A DNA stretch of 64,000 nucleotides from Paenibacillus caseinilyticus (GCF_027533645.1 NZ_JAQAGY010000031.1:1-64000); one strand, 5' to 3'; positions 26,089 through 34,535 are shown, counted from the first letter of the stretch. The notes: generated by a model from the sequence alone, not told the origin. A program made the numbers and translations.

Positions 26089-27285
26089 ATGGAATGCGTC
26101 GTATCCCTGGAAGGTCTCGCCTCCAGCCAGCACGGACAGCTCAAATACGCCTCCGCCTTCATCGACGAGACGATCTCCGACATCCGCCTGGAGGGCGGGA
26201 ACATACACATCATCCACGAATCCGCCAAGGGCAACGAAGGAATCGAGGAGCGGGTGCGCAAGCTTATCGAACGCTTCTCCCAAGGCGACTTCGGCTTCAA
26301 GGAGAACATCCTCTTCGAGCACAAGGTCTCCACGCCTTACGAAGGGGACATCATGGCCGAGCTCGCCGAGCGCAAAATCATCAAAGTGCTCGAGCCGGGC
26401 CTGTTCATTTTCCGCGAGCCGTTCTCGAGCCTCATGCGCTTCTTCGATTACAGCTTCGTCTCGAAGATTGCCGGCCGCTTCGCAGGGGTGACGGAGGAGC
26501 AGTATCCCGCCGTTATCCACAGCACGACGCTCAACAAGACGAACCACTTCACCTCCTTCCCGGAGCACATCCACTTCCTGACGCATCTGCGCGAGGATCT
26601 CGATATTATCGAAGCATTCTCCCAATCGATCCGGGAAGCCGGCGGCTGGAAGGAAGAGATGGAGCTCGATCTGAACGCCAACATGCCGCTGCCGAAATTC
26701 ACGATGAATCCGTCGACGTGCTACCACTGCTACGAAGGGCTGCAGAACGAGACGCTGGAGAGCGATGGATTGATCGTCACGGCGATCTCGAAGTGCCACC
26801 GCTTCGAATCGCGCAACCACACCGACTTCGGCCGCCTGCTCGACTTCTCGATGCGGGAGATCATCTTCGTCGGCAAGCCGGAGTTCGTCAAGGAGCATCG
26901 CCTGCAGGCGATCGAGTATCTCAAAGAGCTCGCGGTGGAGTGGAATGTCGACAGCATGCTCGAGATCGCCAACGACCCGTTCTTCACGAACGACTTCCAG
27001 GTGAAGGCCTCCTTCCAGCGCAACCAGGAGATGAAGTACGAGCTGCGGCTGAGTATCCCGAGCGTGGGCAAGTCCATCGCCTGCTCGTCCGTCAACTTCC
27101 ACAGCAATACGTTCGGCAACGCGTTCAACATTAAGGTCGGCAAGCGTCCGGCCGTGACGGGCTGTGTCGGCTTCGGCATCGAGCGCTGGGCGTTCGCCTT
27201 CCTTGCCCAGTATGGACTCGATGAGGCCCAGTGGCCTGCCGCCTTCCGCGAACAATATCACGCCTGGCTGGCCAAATCCCTCTAA
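26089..27285 (+). CDS. amino acid:carrier-protein ligase (class-II aminoacyl-tRNA-synthetase-like)
   Basis: A 398-residue protein with the catalytic core of an atypical (archaeal-type) seryl-tRNA synthetase but no tRNA-binding arm. Motif 2 is CHRFESRNH...LLDFSMREI (Arg238, Glu240, Glu257) and motif 3 is GFGIERW (Arg366). Cys211 (STCYHC), Glu257 and Cys359 are positioned as the Cys/Glu/Cys zinc site of this class. Known homologues in Bradyrhizobium activate Gly or Ala and load a carrier protein encoded next door, not tRNA. Here the carrier gene is 7 bases upstream and its end supplies the AGGGGG ribosome site. An N-terminal part of about 80-100 residues extends beyond the minimal ligase. Function by homology; substrate unknown. 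Confidence 0.8.
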   Translation: MECVVSLEGLASSQHGQLKYASAFIDETISDIRLEGGNIHIIHESAKGNEGIEERVRKLIERFSQGDFGFKENILFEHKVSTPYEGDIMAELAERKIIKVLEPGLFIFREPFSSLMRFFDYSFVSKIAGRFAGVTEEQYPAVIHSTTLNKTNHFTSFPEHIHFLTHLREDLDIIEAFSQSIREAGGWKEEMELDLNANMPLPKFTMNPSTCYHCYEGLQNETLESDGLIVTAISKCHRFESRNHTDFGRLLDFSMREIIFVGKPEFVKEHRLQAIEYLKELAVEWNVDSMLEIANDPFFTNDFQVKASFQRNQEMKYELRLSIPSVGKSIACSSVNFHSNTFGNAFNIKVGKRPAVTGCVGFGIERWAFAFLAQYGLDEAQWPAAFREQYHAWLAKSL

Positions 27286-27361
27286 GCTGCGAGCCCGGAG
27301 CCCTGCATCCCGTCAAGGCCGCTGCGCTGCCGCCAAGGCAGTGGGGAGTAACAAGCATTAC

Positions 27362-27380
27362 CGGCCCTCTTTCCGGGCCG
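27362..27380 (+). other. intercistronic G+C hairpin
   Basis: CGGCCC-TCTTTCC-GGGCCG, followed by ACAACTTTT, lies between the ligase and the DltD-like gene. It has a short T-run only, so it may attenuate or protect the transcript rather than end it. Confidence 0.35.
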
Positions 27381-27414
27381 ACAACTTTTCGATAAAGTGT
27401 GGTTGTCCTAAGCG

Positions 27415-28335
27415 ATGATGGCTTATCTGCGCAAGAACAGCTTCGTGCTGCTGCTCCTGGCCGCTTTCGTGCTGACGGATCTCGCTGTAAGCCAGTGGGA
27501 CCCGATGGTCTCGTCGCGGCGGTTTTATAAGAACGATTTTACCAAGACGCTCTACCATCACGGAGGGCTGACCCATGGCCCCGTCTTCTACGGCAACTCG
27601 GCTGTAACCGGGGCCTACATCGAGCCGGAGGCGAAGAAGTCTCCTCTCATTGAGATGGGGCTTGCGTATGGCAAGCTCACGGATCTGAAGGGGATTCTGG
27701 AGCAGGAACGCTTCCGGGTGGAAGATCAGCTCGTCATCGGCATCGACGTGCATACGATGATCGACAGCCTGGAGACCGATCCGACCTACCAGTGGTTCAA
27801 GAAGCCTTATCAGCCTTACTTATACGCCTACCGCGATTACTTCCGTGACTCCGGCACCGAGTTCGTCCGCCAGCTGTATACCGGAGCCCTCGAGCTCGAC
27901 CGCTCGAAACTGCTCGCGTACCAGCCCCGCTGGATCGACAAAGAGCTGTATTTCGGCCGCGAATCGGAAGATGAGCTCCGCAAAAATTGGGACAGCTACA
28001 ACACCCGGTTCGGCTGGATGGCGGAGCCCGACTACCGCGAGAACCTCGCTGCACTCGACTGGATCCTCGCCTATGCGAAGGAGCGGTCCCTGCCGGTGCG
28101 CGTCGTCTGGATGCCGTGGAACCGCGGGTATGCGCTCCCCGGCTACATGCCGGGTCTCCAGAAGGAAGTCAATGCCCGGCTGCAGGCCGCTGGCGTACCG
28201 GTCCTTGACAAGCTGCAGGGGTATGACCCGAAGCTGTTCCATGACCTCGTGCACCTGAGCCGCCAAGAAGGGGCACCCGTATTCACGAAGGAGGTGGATG
28301 CATGGCTCGCATCGCTCGCAAAGTCTTCGAAGTGA
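27415..28335 (+). CDS. DltD-like extracytoplasmic acyl-transfer protein
   Basis: A 306-residue protein with one N-terminal membrane helix (FVLLLLAAFVLTDLAVS) and an external SGNH/DltD-like domain. The nucleophile block is VFYGNSAVTG (Ser62) and the C-terminal catalytic block is LFHDLVHLS, providing Asp and His. In Dlt systems DltD moves D-Ala from membrane-bound DltX/DltB onto teichoic acid. It is shorter than classical DltD (about 390-430), so only the function class is inferred. ATG-ATG at 27415 or 27418; the ribosome site is weak. Its 3' end overlaps the DltX-like gene by 34 bases. Confidence 0.72.
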   Translation: MMAYLRKNSFVLLLLAAFVLTDLAVSQWDPMVSSRRFYKNDFTKTLYHHGGLTHGPVFYGNSAVTGAYIEPEAKKSPLIEMGLAYGKLTDLKGILEQERFRVEDQLVIGIDVHTMIDSLETDPTYQWFKKPYQPYLYAYRDYFRDSGTEFVRQLYTGALELDRSKLLAYQPRWIDKELYFGRESEDELRKNWDSYNTRFGWMAEPDYRENLAALDWILAYAKERSLPVRVVWMPWNRGYALPGYMPGLQKEVNARLQAAGVPVLDKLQGYDPKLFHDLVHLSRQEGAPVFTKEVDAWLASLAKSSK

Positions 28336-28412
28336 TCGTGTACCTCGCCATGCTCATCCTGGTGATTGTTTATTTCACCGGCAAAGGGGTCTTCATCTAC
28401 GAAGATTTCTAA
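28302..28412 (+). CDS. DltX-like 36-residue membrane protein
   Basis: A short gene: MARIARKVFEVIVYLAMLIL, continuing VIVYFTGKGVFIYEDF, 36 residues with one membrane helix. AAGGAGGTGGATGC gives a near-perfect ribosome site. Its C-terminus FIYEDF matches the FIYNxF motif of DltX, whose tyrosine (Tyr33 here) is understood to carry the D-alanyl group between DltB and DltD. It overlaps the DltD-like gene in another frame and precedes the MBOAT gene by 93 bases. Context and motif together make the assignment strong despite the length. Confidence 0.82.
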   Translation: MARIARKVFEVIVYLAMLILVIVYFTGKGVFIYEDF

Positions 28413-28505
28413 CCTTCGTCCGCAGGGACGGAGGCCCTATGAAGGCCCGGCAGAGCCGCGGCCTTTCACTACGCCATGTCCGCTGGATGTTCTGGAGGAA
28501 TCCCG

Positions 28506-29657
28506 ATGTTTTATCTCAACATGAACGCCGTGCTGGCGATCTGCGGCATGGTGATCGTCCTGGCGCTGACCCGCCGATGGCAGGGGAACAAACGCCTCCT
28601 GCTGCTCGCGTTCAACCTTTGCTTCCTGGTCGTGTTCAGCTCCAAGCTGTTCTTCTTCTATCTCGGCTACACGGCGCTGAACTACCTGGCGTTCCGTTTC
28701 CTGAGTGCGGTGACCCGCGCCCGTCTCGTCTGGTTCATCGCGCTGATTGCGCTTAATGTGGGTATCGTCTCCTCGCTCCGTCTCTTCGACATGAAGATCT
28801 TCACAGGCGCCTGGTACGACGCGGCTCTCGTGATCGGCCTCATCTATAATGTGCTTAAAGTGATCGACGCCTTGTATTTCGCCTACTTCTTCAAGCAGGA
28901 CGCCAAGGCGCATGTGCTCGACTATTTCAATTATATTCTCTTCCTGCCGACCTTCACGTCAGGCCCGATCCTGAAGTTCCGCGATTTCATGGCGGATGCG
29001 AAGCAGCCTTACCGTGTCGATGCCGCCCAAGCAGAGGAGAATATCAAACGCATCATTCTCGGCATGTTCAAGCGGGTCGTGCTCGTCACCTGGGTCAGTT
29101 CCCTCTTCAATGAGGTGTCTGCCGGCGAGCTGCAGACCCACGAGTCGCTCTTCCTGATGGTGGTCTTCTATGCCTGGGTCTTCTTCGATTTCTCCGGCTA
29201 TTCGGATATTGCCGTCGGCTTCGGGCGCCTGATGGGCTATAACGTTCCGGAGAATTTCAAGAAGCCCTTCTCTTCACCGACCCTGACCCAATACTGGCGC
29301 AATTGGCACGCCACGCTCGGTGACTGGTTCCGCGACCATATCTTCATCTTCTTCTCCCGGCAGACGCCGACCAAAGCGATGGCCGCCGGCTTGTCCGTGC
29401 TGATCATGGTGCTCATCGGCCTCTGGCACGGCTTCTCCTGGCTGTACCTGTGCTGGGGGGTGTACCATGGCATAGTCATTGCCTTGGAGAACCTGCTCGG
29501 GCGTACGACGGTCAACAAGCGCAAGGTATCGCGGACTTACTTCTATGCCCGCTGTGCCTTGACCCAAGTGATCGTGACACTGGCCATCGTCGTCTACAGC
29601 CCGAACGAAGCCGTCGTGCTGAAGATTTACCGGGGCTTGTTCGATTGGCCGTGGTAA
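28506..29657 (+). CDS. DltB-like MBOAT membrane acyltransferase
   Basis: A 383-residue multi-helix membrane protein of the MBOAT family. Diagnostic stretches are FDFSGYSDIAVGFGRLMG, YWRNWHATLGDWFRDHIF and GLWHGFSW with the catalytic His308. It should take the acyl (here probably aminoacyl) group from the carrier protein on the cytoplasmic side and pass it across the membrane, as DltB does. The start has GGAGGAATCCCG before ATG. Last gene of the cluster, followed by a strong terminator. AlgI-type O-acetyltransferases look similar, but the DltX-like partner and aminoacyl-carrier ligase favour a DltB role. Confidence 0.88.
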   Translation: MFYLNMNAVLAICGMVIVLALTRRWQGNKRLLLLAFNLCFLVVFSSKLFFFYLGYTALNYLAFRFLSAVTRARLVWFIALIALNVGIVSSLRLFDMKIFTGAWYDAALVIGLIYNVLKVIDALYFAYFFKQDAKAHVLDYFNYILFLPTFTSGPILKFRDFMADAKQPYRVDAAQAEENIKRIILGMFKRVVLVTWVSSLFNEVSAGELQTHESLFLMVVFYAWVFFDFSGYSDIAVGFGRLMGYNVPENFKKPFSSPTLTQYWRNWHATLGDWFRDHIFIFFSRQTPTKAMAAGLSVLIMVLIGLWHGFSWLYLCWGVYHGIVIALENLLGRTTVNKRKVSRTYFYARCALTQVIVTLAIVVYSPNEAVVLKIYRGLFDWPW

Positions 29658-29683
29658 GCCCCGAAGAGGGAGAACATAAAAAG

Positions 29684-29719
29684 AAGCAGCGATCCGTCAG
29701 CCGGACGCTGCTTTTTTTT
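29684..29719 (+). terminator. terminator of the Dlt-like operon
   Basis: AAGCAGCG (29684-29691) pairs with CGCTGCTT (29706-29713), followed by T8. Textbook intrinsic terminator 27 bases after the MBOAT stop. Confidence 0.92.
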
Positions 29720-29914
29720 GCGGCTTACGCGGTCTCCCTTCCGGGAACGGTCCCTGCCGGACCGAACCGCGGGACAGCTGAACGGCATCCATCTTCGCCG
29801 TCCTCACCGCAAAAATAACCCCACTTTCCAAATGTTGGCGAATTCCGTGCCCGCCCGCGACGGTTGACGCTGCGGCCGGTCTTTCCTGTCATGCTTGTGC
29901 GAGAGACTTGTGAA

Positions 29915-30205
29915 TCAGCTTGCATCCGGCTGTGCTACGGCCATCTCCGGCTGCCTCTCCTGAGGCTGAGTGGAGACGAAGGAAAGCTGCAGCTGCCCCC
30001 CTGCCGGGGATAGAGCCAAATCTCCCACATGCTGAAACACGTTGTTCCCGTCTTTTTGATGCACATGCACGAGACCTGACTTCAAATTGATGTCGAGCGA
30101 AAGCTGATCGGACAGCTCAACGAGACATTGATGCTTCTTGAAGCTGCCGGGAAACCGCAGCCAGGTGCCAATAGCTGTTTCAACGATTTGAGTGTCTTCT
30201 CTCAT
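29915..30205 (-). CDS. small hypothetical protein
   Basis: A 96-residue frame (MREDTQIVETAIGTWLRFPG...) with no membrane segment and no family I recognise. The ribosome site (GAGAGGGCGG, 9 bases before ATG) is moderate. The N-terminal half alternates hydrophobic and polar residues like a small beta-sandwich (LSLDINLKSGLVHVHQKDG). It could be real; reading-frame length and codon use are the only support. The region 29720-29914 beside it holds nothing recognisable. Confidence 0.45.
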   Translation of the reverse strand: MREDTQIVETAIGTWLRFPGSFKKHQCLVELSDQLSLDINLKSGLVHVHQKDGNNVFQHVGDLALSPAGGQLQLSFVSTQPQERQPEMAVAQPDAS

Positions 30206-30379
30206 GTATTCGATCCGCCCTCTCTAAAAAATTTGGAAAGCCTAGGAAAGACAAAACCATCATAAGGGAATCCCATTGCAAAGTATCGTGAAAACTGTCG
30301 AGGATAAAGGAGATTAGGCCCCTTTTCTTGGGCAACGGCGCGCCCCGGAAGGTGCCGTGTTTTGTCGGAAAATCACACT

Positions 30380-30408
30380 TTGAGAAGTGGGGCAGAGAAT
30401 GGTATAAT
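30380..30408 (+). promoter_or_regulatory. promoter of the sugar-phosphate isomerase gene
   Basis: TTGAGA (30380-30385), 17 bases, TATAAT (30403-30408) with an upstream TGG extension. Close to consensus. A CAGTGTACACG palindromic element follows at about 30424-30434. Confidence 0.75.
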
Positions 30409-30474
30409 TTTGATTGAGCTGTGCAGTGTACACGCGTTCATTCCAGTTTATACATATTCCTCGGAGGTGTCCTT

Positions 30475-31443
30475 ATGAAGTTAGGCGTATTTACCGTATT
30501 ATTCCAACAAAAGCCCCTCGAAGAAGCACTCGATTATATCGCGGCACAAGGATTGCAGGCCGTAGAGATCGGCACAGGCGCCTATCCGGGCAATGCGCAC
30601 TGCGATCCGGATATCCTGCTCGCCGACGAAGGCAAGCTGAAAGCATTCAAACACGCGGTGGAATCCCGCGGTCTGACGATCTCCGCCCTGAGCTGTCACG
30701 CGAATCCGCTGCATCCGCAGAAGGCGATTGCGAAGGAAGCGCACGATACCATCATCAAAACGGTGGACTTGGCCCAAAAGCTCGAAATCTCCGTCGTCAA
30801 CACGTTCTCCGGCTGCCCCGGTGATTCCGATGACGCCAAGTATCCGAACTGGCCGGTCGCTCCATGGCCGCCGGATTTCCAAGAAATTCTGGACTGGCAG
30901 TGGGCTAACAAAATCATTCCGTACTGGACAGAAACGGGTAAATATGCCTCCGACCGCAGCGTGAAGTTCGGTCTCGAGCTCCACGGCGGCTTCTCCGTGC
31001 ATACGCCTGCCACGCTCCTTCGTCTGCGCGAAGCTGCCGGCGAAGTCATCGGCGCCAACCTAGACCCGAGCCATATGTGGTGGCAGGGAATCGATCCGGT
31101 GCAGGCCATCCAGATTCTCGGCCGTGCTGGCGCGATCCATCACTTCCACGCCAAGGATACGTCGATCGATCCGATCAACGTCAACCGCTATGGCCTGACG
31201 GACATGCAGTCATACAGCAACATGCTCGACCGCGCTTGGCAGTTCCGCACGGTAGGCTACGGCCACGACATGAAGGTGTGGGCCGATATCATCTCCGCCC
31301 TTCGTCTGGTCGGGTACGACTATGTCGTGTCCATCGAGCACGAGGATGGCCTGATGTCCGTCGAGGAAGGCTTCACCAAGGCGGTGCAGAACCTGCAGCA
31401 GGTTCTGATCAAGGAGCCGCTCGGCGAGATGTGGTGGGTGTAA
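30475..31443 (+). CDS. sugar phosphate isomerase/epimerase (AP-endonuclease-2-like TIM barrel)
   Basis: A 322-residue TIM-barrel protein of the xylose-isomerase-like/AP endonuclease 2 family. Characteristic metal-site strands are visible: FGLELHGG (Glu, His), NLDPSHMWW (Asp, His), HHFHAKDT (His, Asp), and VVSIEHED (Glu, His). Such enzymes isomerise or epimerise sugars, often in inositol or ketose metabolism; the substrate is unknown. The start at 30475 has CGGAGGTG 5-6 bases upstream. It is a single gene under a near-consensus promoter. Confidence 0.87.
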   Translation: MKLGVFTVLFQQKPLEEALDYIAAQGLQAVEIGTGAYPGNAHCDPDILLADEGKLKAFKHAVESRGLTISALSCHANPLHPQKAIAKEAHDTIIKTVDLAQKLEISVVNTFSGCPGDSDDAKYPNWPVAPWPPDFQEILDWQWANKIIPYWTETGKYASDRSVKFGLELHGGFSVHTPATLLRLREAAGEVIGANLDPSHMWWQGIDPVQAIQILGRAGAIHHFHAKDTSIDPINVNRYGLTDMQSYSNMLDRAWQFRTVGYGHDMKVWADIISALRLVGYDYVVSIEHEDGLMSVEEGFTKAVQNLQQVLIKEPLGEMWWV

Positions 31444-31532
31444 TACCGGTAGGCGTTTGATTGTTGAAGAGGCAGGAGAGAACGTTGCCCTCCTTCGGTG
31501 TCACTTTCGCTTACACCTCCCTCTATTTTAAG

Positions 31533-31565
31533 AAGAAGTGTCCCCTCTTGGGGCACTTCTTTTTG
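31533..31565 (+). terminator. terminator between convergent genes
   Basis: AGAAGTG and CCCC pair with GGGG and CACTTCT around a TCTT loop, with CTTCTTTTT on the plus strand. It ends the isomerase gene. The opposite strand also has a U-poor version for the SH3-like gene. Confidence 0.75.
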
Positions 31566-31591
31566 TACATTGATCCTTGATCCGCAGCCTG

Positions 31592-32773
31592 TTACTCCCT
31601 CGGCACCCACTCTGTCCCGCTATAGGTGGCGATATGGTACCATACCCTGCCTTCGGGAGAGATCCACCGTTCGAAGGCCTGTGCTTCCTGAGGGGCAAAG
31701 GAGCCCGCCGGATGACAGACGTCCTCTATCTCAGGAAAAAAGTACGTCTGCGTTGCAGAAGTCAGCTTCACCTTCTCCCTCACTTCCACGATGCCCTCCG
31801 GCCTTTCGGCCGGCGCCCGCTTCAGGTTCACCCATTTGCGCCCGAACGACGTATCGAGCAGCGCCCAGTCCCCTATCGTTTCCACTGCCGTATACGTGCC
31901 CGGCTCCAGCCATAGACGGCTCTCCTTATTCCACACGCGCTGATCAAAATACCGGGTTTTCGTGTTCAACCGTACGCTTTCTTCCTCCTTCCTGTAGTTC
32001 TCCAGGGCTTCATGCTCAGGGTGGATCCATCGCATTCCCTGCGGCAGCTTCACTTGATACCAGATAGAGGCGGTGAACGGAACCCGCCGGTCTTCCCACC
32101 GCGCGACAACCTGGACCGCACCTGCCTCCACCTTCTCCCCTTCCCCATCCGGGTAGGGGGCAGGATAGGCCATCTCTTGCCCCGTCAGCAACACGTTGTA
32201 ATCCACTGCCTCTGCCCGCACGTTTTCCATTAGTGCCGGATTGGCAATCCATACAGGCCCCCTCCAGGAGGTGTCAATCCGATACCAGGTTCCGCTCTGC
32301 GCCGCTGCACTCATCGCATTAGTGATCTGCTTAGGGGCGTAGCCGATGGACGCCGTCGACACCACCCTCTGGGGTGCGAGTGATTCGCCCGTCTCTGTGC
32401 CGTAGTCCGGACGTGCGAACAGCCGCGTCTTCCCCATGAGCGTCAGCGTCTGCCGCTGCTCTCTGAACTCTCCGTAGAGCACCCGGTCGTCGTCCCGGAT
32501 CCACTTGTCGCCGAGCCAGGTAGTTACCTTCAGCCACGGGTTCTCCGGGCGCTCGTCAACCCAACTGAACGGGCCATCCGGTGCCAGCGTCACACTCTGG
32601 TAAGGGGCGATCCGGCCTACCGGCCTGCCGCCGCCCCCTTCAGTTGAATACACTTCTGTATCCCCGATGATCGTGAACACCGTGGCCGGCACCACTCCGG
32701 CACCTGCGAATGAAGGAAACAGCAGGACAGCAGCCGTCAGTCCCGTAAGCAGTCCAAGTCTTCTTATTGTCAT
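31592..32773 (-). CDS. secreted protein with SH3-like repeats
   Basis: A 393-residue exported protein. MTIRRLGLLTGLTAAVLLFPSFAGA is a signal peptide. The body contains about five repeated beta modules with W/Y ends such as WLGDKWIRDD, TSWRGPVWIANP, FGRKWVNLKR and YSGTEWVP, resembling bacterial SH3 or GW domains that bind the cell wall. No catalytic motif is apparent, so it is probably an envelope-binding protein. AAGGAGGGG lies upstream of the ATG. Convergent with the isomerase gene. Confidence 0.7.
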   Translation of the reverse strand: MTIRRLGLLTGLTAAVLLFPSFAGAGVVPATVFTIIGDTEVYSTEGGGGRPVGRIAPYQSVTLAPDGPFSWVDERPENPWLKVTTWLGDKWIRDDDRVLYGEFREQRQTLTLMGKTRLFARPDYGTETGESLAPQRVVSTASIGYAPKQITNAMSAAAQSGTWYRIDTSWRGPVWIANPALMENVRAEAVDYNVLLTGQEMAYPAPYPDGEGEKVEAGAVQVVARWEDRRVPFTASIWYQVKLPQGMRWIHPEHEALENYRKEEESVRLNTKTRYFDQRVWNKESRLWLEPGTYTAVETIGDWALLDTSFGRKWVNLKRAPAERPEGIVEVREKVKLTSATQTYFFPEIEDVCHPAGSFAPQEAQAFERWISPEGRVWYHIATYSGTEWVPRE

Positions 32774-32885
32774 CCTCCCACTCCCCTCCTTGCTCCGTTC
32801 CTTCTATATAACGGAGGCGGGAATCTGCTTGTTGCAGCCCTGTGCTGACAAGCGCCCAACCCGGATCGGCACGTGTCATATAAAC

Positions 32886-32928
32886 TAAAAAAACCCCGAA
32901 CCGGGCTTGGCCGGGGTCCGAGGTTTTT
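32886..32928 (-). terminator. terminator of the DUF2759 gene
   Basis: On the minus strand AACC.CG..CCCCGG pairs with CCGG..CG.GGTT, followed by TTTTTTT. It lies 36 bases beyond the stop codon at 32965. Confidence 0.75.
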
Positions 32929-32964
32929 GTCAGAAATCAATACATGCCTATTCACCAGTAGAGG

Positions 32965-33183
32965 CTACAGCTGGCCCATCCAGCCCATCACCATTACTAC
33001 TGTCATCAATCCGAATACGGCCAAACTCACAAGCCCAAAGCCGATGGCAAACGGATTCTTCTTCTTCGCGCCGAGCAAACGAATCACGCCGATGGCGATT
33101 ACAATCGTGAACAGGATCACGAACGGGTCGAACCCGGTAAACGAGCTGGCCGTTGCCGCTCCTGCTTCAGCAGCCATAAACAT
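32965..33183 (-). CDS. DUF2759-like small membrane protein
   Basis: A 72-residue protein with two membrane helices (FVILFTIVIAIGVIRLLG; FAIGFGLVSLAVFGLMTVVMVMGW) separated by AKKKNP. The N-x-x-A-x-x-F-x-x-x-S-x-A-V-F-G pattern matches DUF2759 proteins of Bacillales (for example YqgW), of unknown function. The ATG at 33183 follows GAAGGAGG by 7 bases. The upstream stretch 33184-33507 contains no other gene that I can support. Confidence 0.65.
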   Translation of the reverse strand: MFMAAEAGAATASSFTGFDPFVILFTIVIAIGVIRLLGAKKKNPFAIGFGLVSLAVFGLMTVVMVMGWMGQL

Positions 33184-33507
33184 GGAGAGACCTCCTTCAG
33201 TGTACAAAATACTTAACTCTTATCTTAGCCTGAGACGAAGTATAGTGCAAGCAGGTCGCCCCAAGTGTAACAAGTTTGTCAACTTTTGGACCTGTTCCGT
33301 CTTGTTATTCGGTACCGCCTGTCCATGTAGGCCTCTGCACCAGACCTATCCCTTGAATTTCTACCCTTCGAAGTATAACACAATCCGCTGTTAAATATAA
33401 CAAAACGTTACAGGGATTCGGGAACATGCAGAACTTCTCGTTTCGGGTGCACCTTTACCTTCTCCATTTGCCCGTCCCTTTATGACGCTTAGCCTCGCTC
33501 ACAACCA

Positions 33508-33545
33508 AAAGCCCGCTGCACAGGATAACCCGCCAGCCGGCTTTC
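33508..33545 (-). terminator. terminator of the SDR gene
   Basis: AAAGCC-G-GCTG pairs with CAGC-G-GGCTTT on the minus strand (one mismatch), then TTTTGGTT. Confidence 0.65.
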
Positions 33546-33571
33546 TTCATAATTATTAGCAGCGAGAAGCC

Positions 33572-34474
33572 TTACACGCCTGCAGGATCATCATAGAACC
33601 CATGCTTGGCCGCATAACGGCCCCAGTGCGGCCTGCGGCCGTCGATATCCGTATACCCGTACTCCTCGGACAAATCCCAGCTTGTGAGAATATGCCCCGA
33701 CTTTGCGGCCACCTTCGGATCTGCAGCCAATGCCGCAATCCCCTGCCCGAGCAGGTAAGGCGTTTCGGACTCGCTGTAATGAGGCTCCTGGGCGATCGCA
33801 TCCCGCCAGTTGTCCTCCGTCACCCCAAAGTGGTCGAGCATCTGTTCGGAGCGCAGGAAGCCCGGCGTTACGGACAAGGCGGTCACACCGCTGGCCTTGA
33901 GTTCCGCCGCCATCGCTTCCGCCAGGTGGATCGCCGAGATCTTGGCCAGCGAGTAGTACAAATTGCCGCGATACCGGTAATCGAACCCGTCGGTTACCTC
34001 CACGATGAGTCCCTGCCCTCGTGCCGCCATGAGGGGCGCGCCGTAGTAGGATGTGATGAGGTGCGCATGTACCGCCTGCTTCTGTATCTGCAGGCCATCC
34101 TGCAAAGAGGTTTCCCAGAACGGCTTCCCCCAGACCGTCAGGCTCTCTCCGCCCCAGATATCGTTCACGAGAATATCAAGCCGCCCCTCCTGCTCCGTCC
34201 GGATCCTCTCGAACAAACTCCGGACTTCTTCCTCAACGGTATGGTCTACCCGTACGGCAATCCCTCGCCCTCCCCGGGCAGTGACCATCTCGGCCGTCTC
34301 GTCGATCGTCTCCGGCCGTCCGATGGGGGACAGCTTCCCTCTTACGCTCCGCCCGGTACAGTAAACTACGGCACCGGCTTCACCGAGCGATACGGCGATA
34401 GCTCTTCCCGCCCCGCGGGTAGCCCCCGCCACGACAGCAATCTTTCCTTGTAAAGGTAACATGATGTATCCCAT
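33572..34474 (-). CDS. short-chain dehydrogenase/reductase
   Basis: An SDR oxidoreductase of 300 residues. The cofactor loop is GATRGAGRA near the N-terminus and the catalytic Y-x-x-x-K is in YYSLAKISAI. The usual NNAG is NDIWGG, a variation seen in a subset of SDRs. GRSVRG after strand 2 suggests NADP(H) preference. The substrate is unknown. I use ATG 34474 (MGYIM), 5 bases after AAAGGA; ATG 34462 is the alternative. It is divergent from a TetR gene that may regulate it. Confidence 0.87.
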   Translation of the reverse strand: MGYIMLPLQGKIAVVAGATRGAGRAIAVSLGEAGAVVYCTGRSVRGKLSPIGRPETIDETAEMVTARGGRGIAVRVDHTVEEEVRSLFERIRTEQEGRLDILVNDIWGGESLTVWGKPFWETSLQDGLQIQKQAVHAHLITSYYGAPLMAARGQGLIVEVTDGFDYRYRGNLYYSLAKISAIHLAEAMAAELKASGVTALSVTPGFLRSEQMLDHFGVTEDNWRDAIAQEPHYSESETPYLLGQGIAALAADPKVAAKSGHILTSWDLSEEYGYTDIDGRRPHWGRYAAKHGFYDDPAGV

Positions 34475-34535
34475 CCCTTTCCTTTGCGCTTTAGCTTCCT
34501 TACTGCAGCTGCTATTTATTGTACCTTCTATCCTC

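Noticed and set aside
28506..29657. AlgI-type polysaccharide O-acetyltransferase as the sole explanation for the MBOAT
   Set aside because: The adjacent carrier protein, aminoacyl ligase and FIYEDF micro-protein fit DltB chemistry better, although the MBOAT sequence alone does not exclude AlgI.
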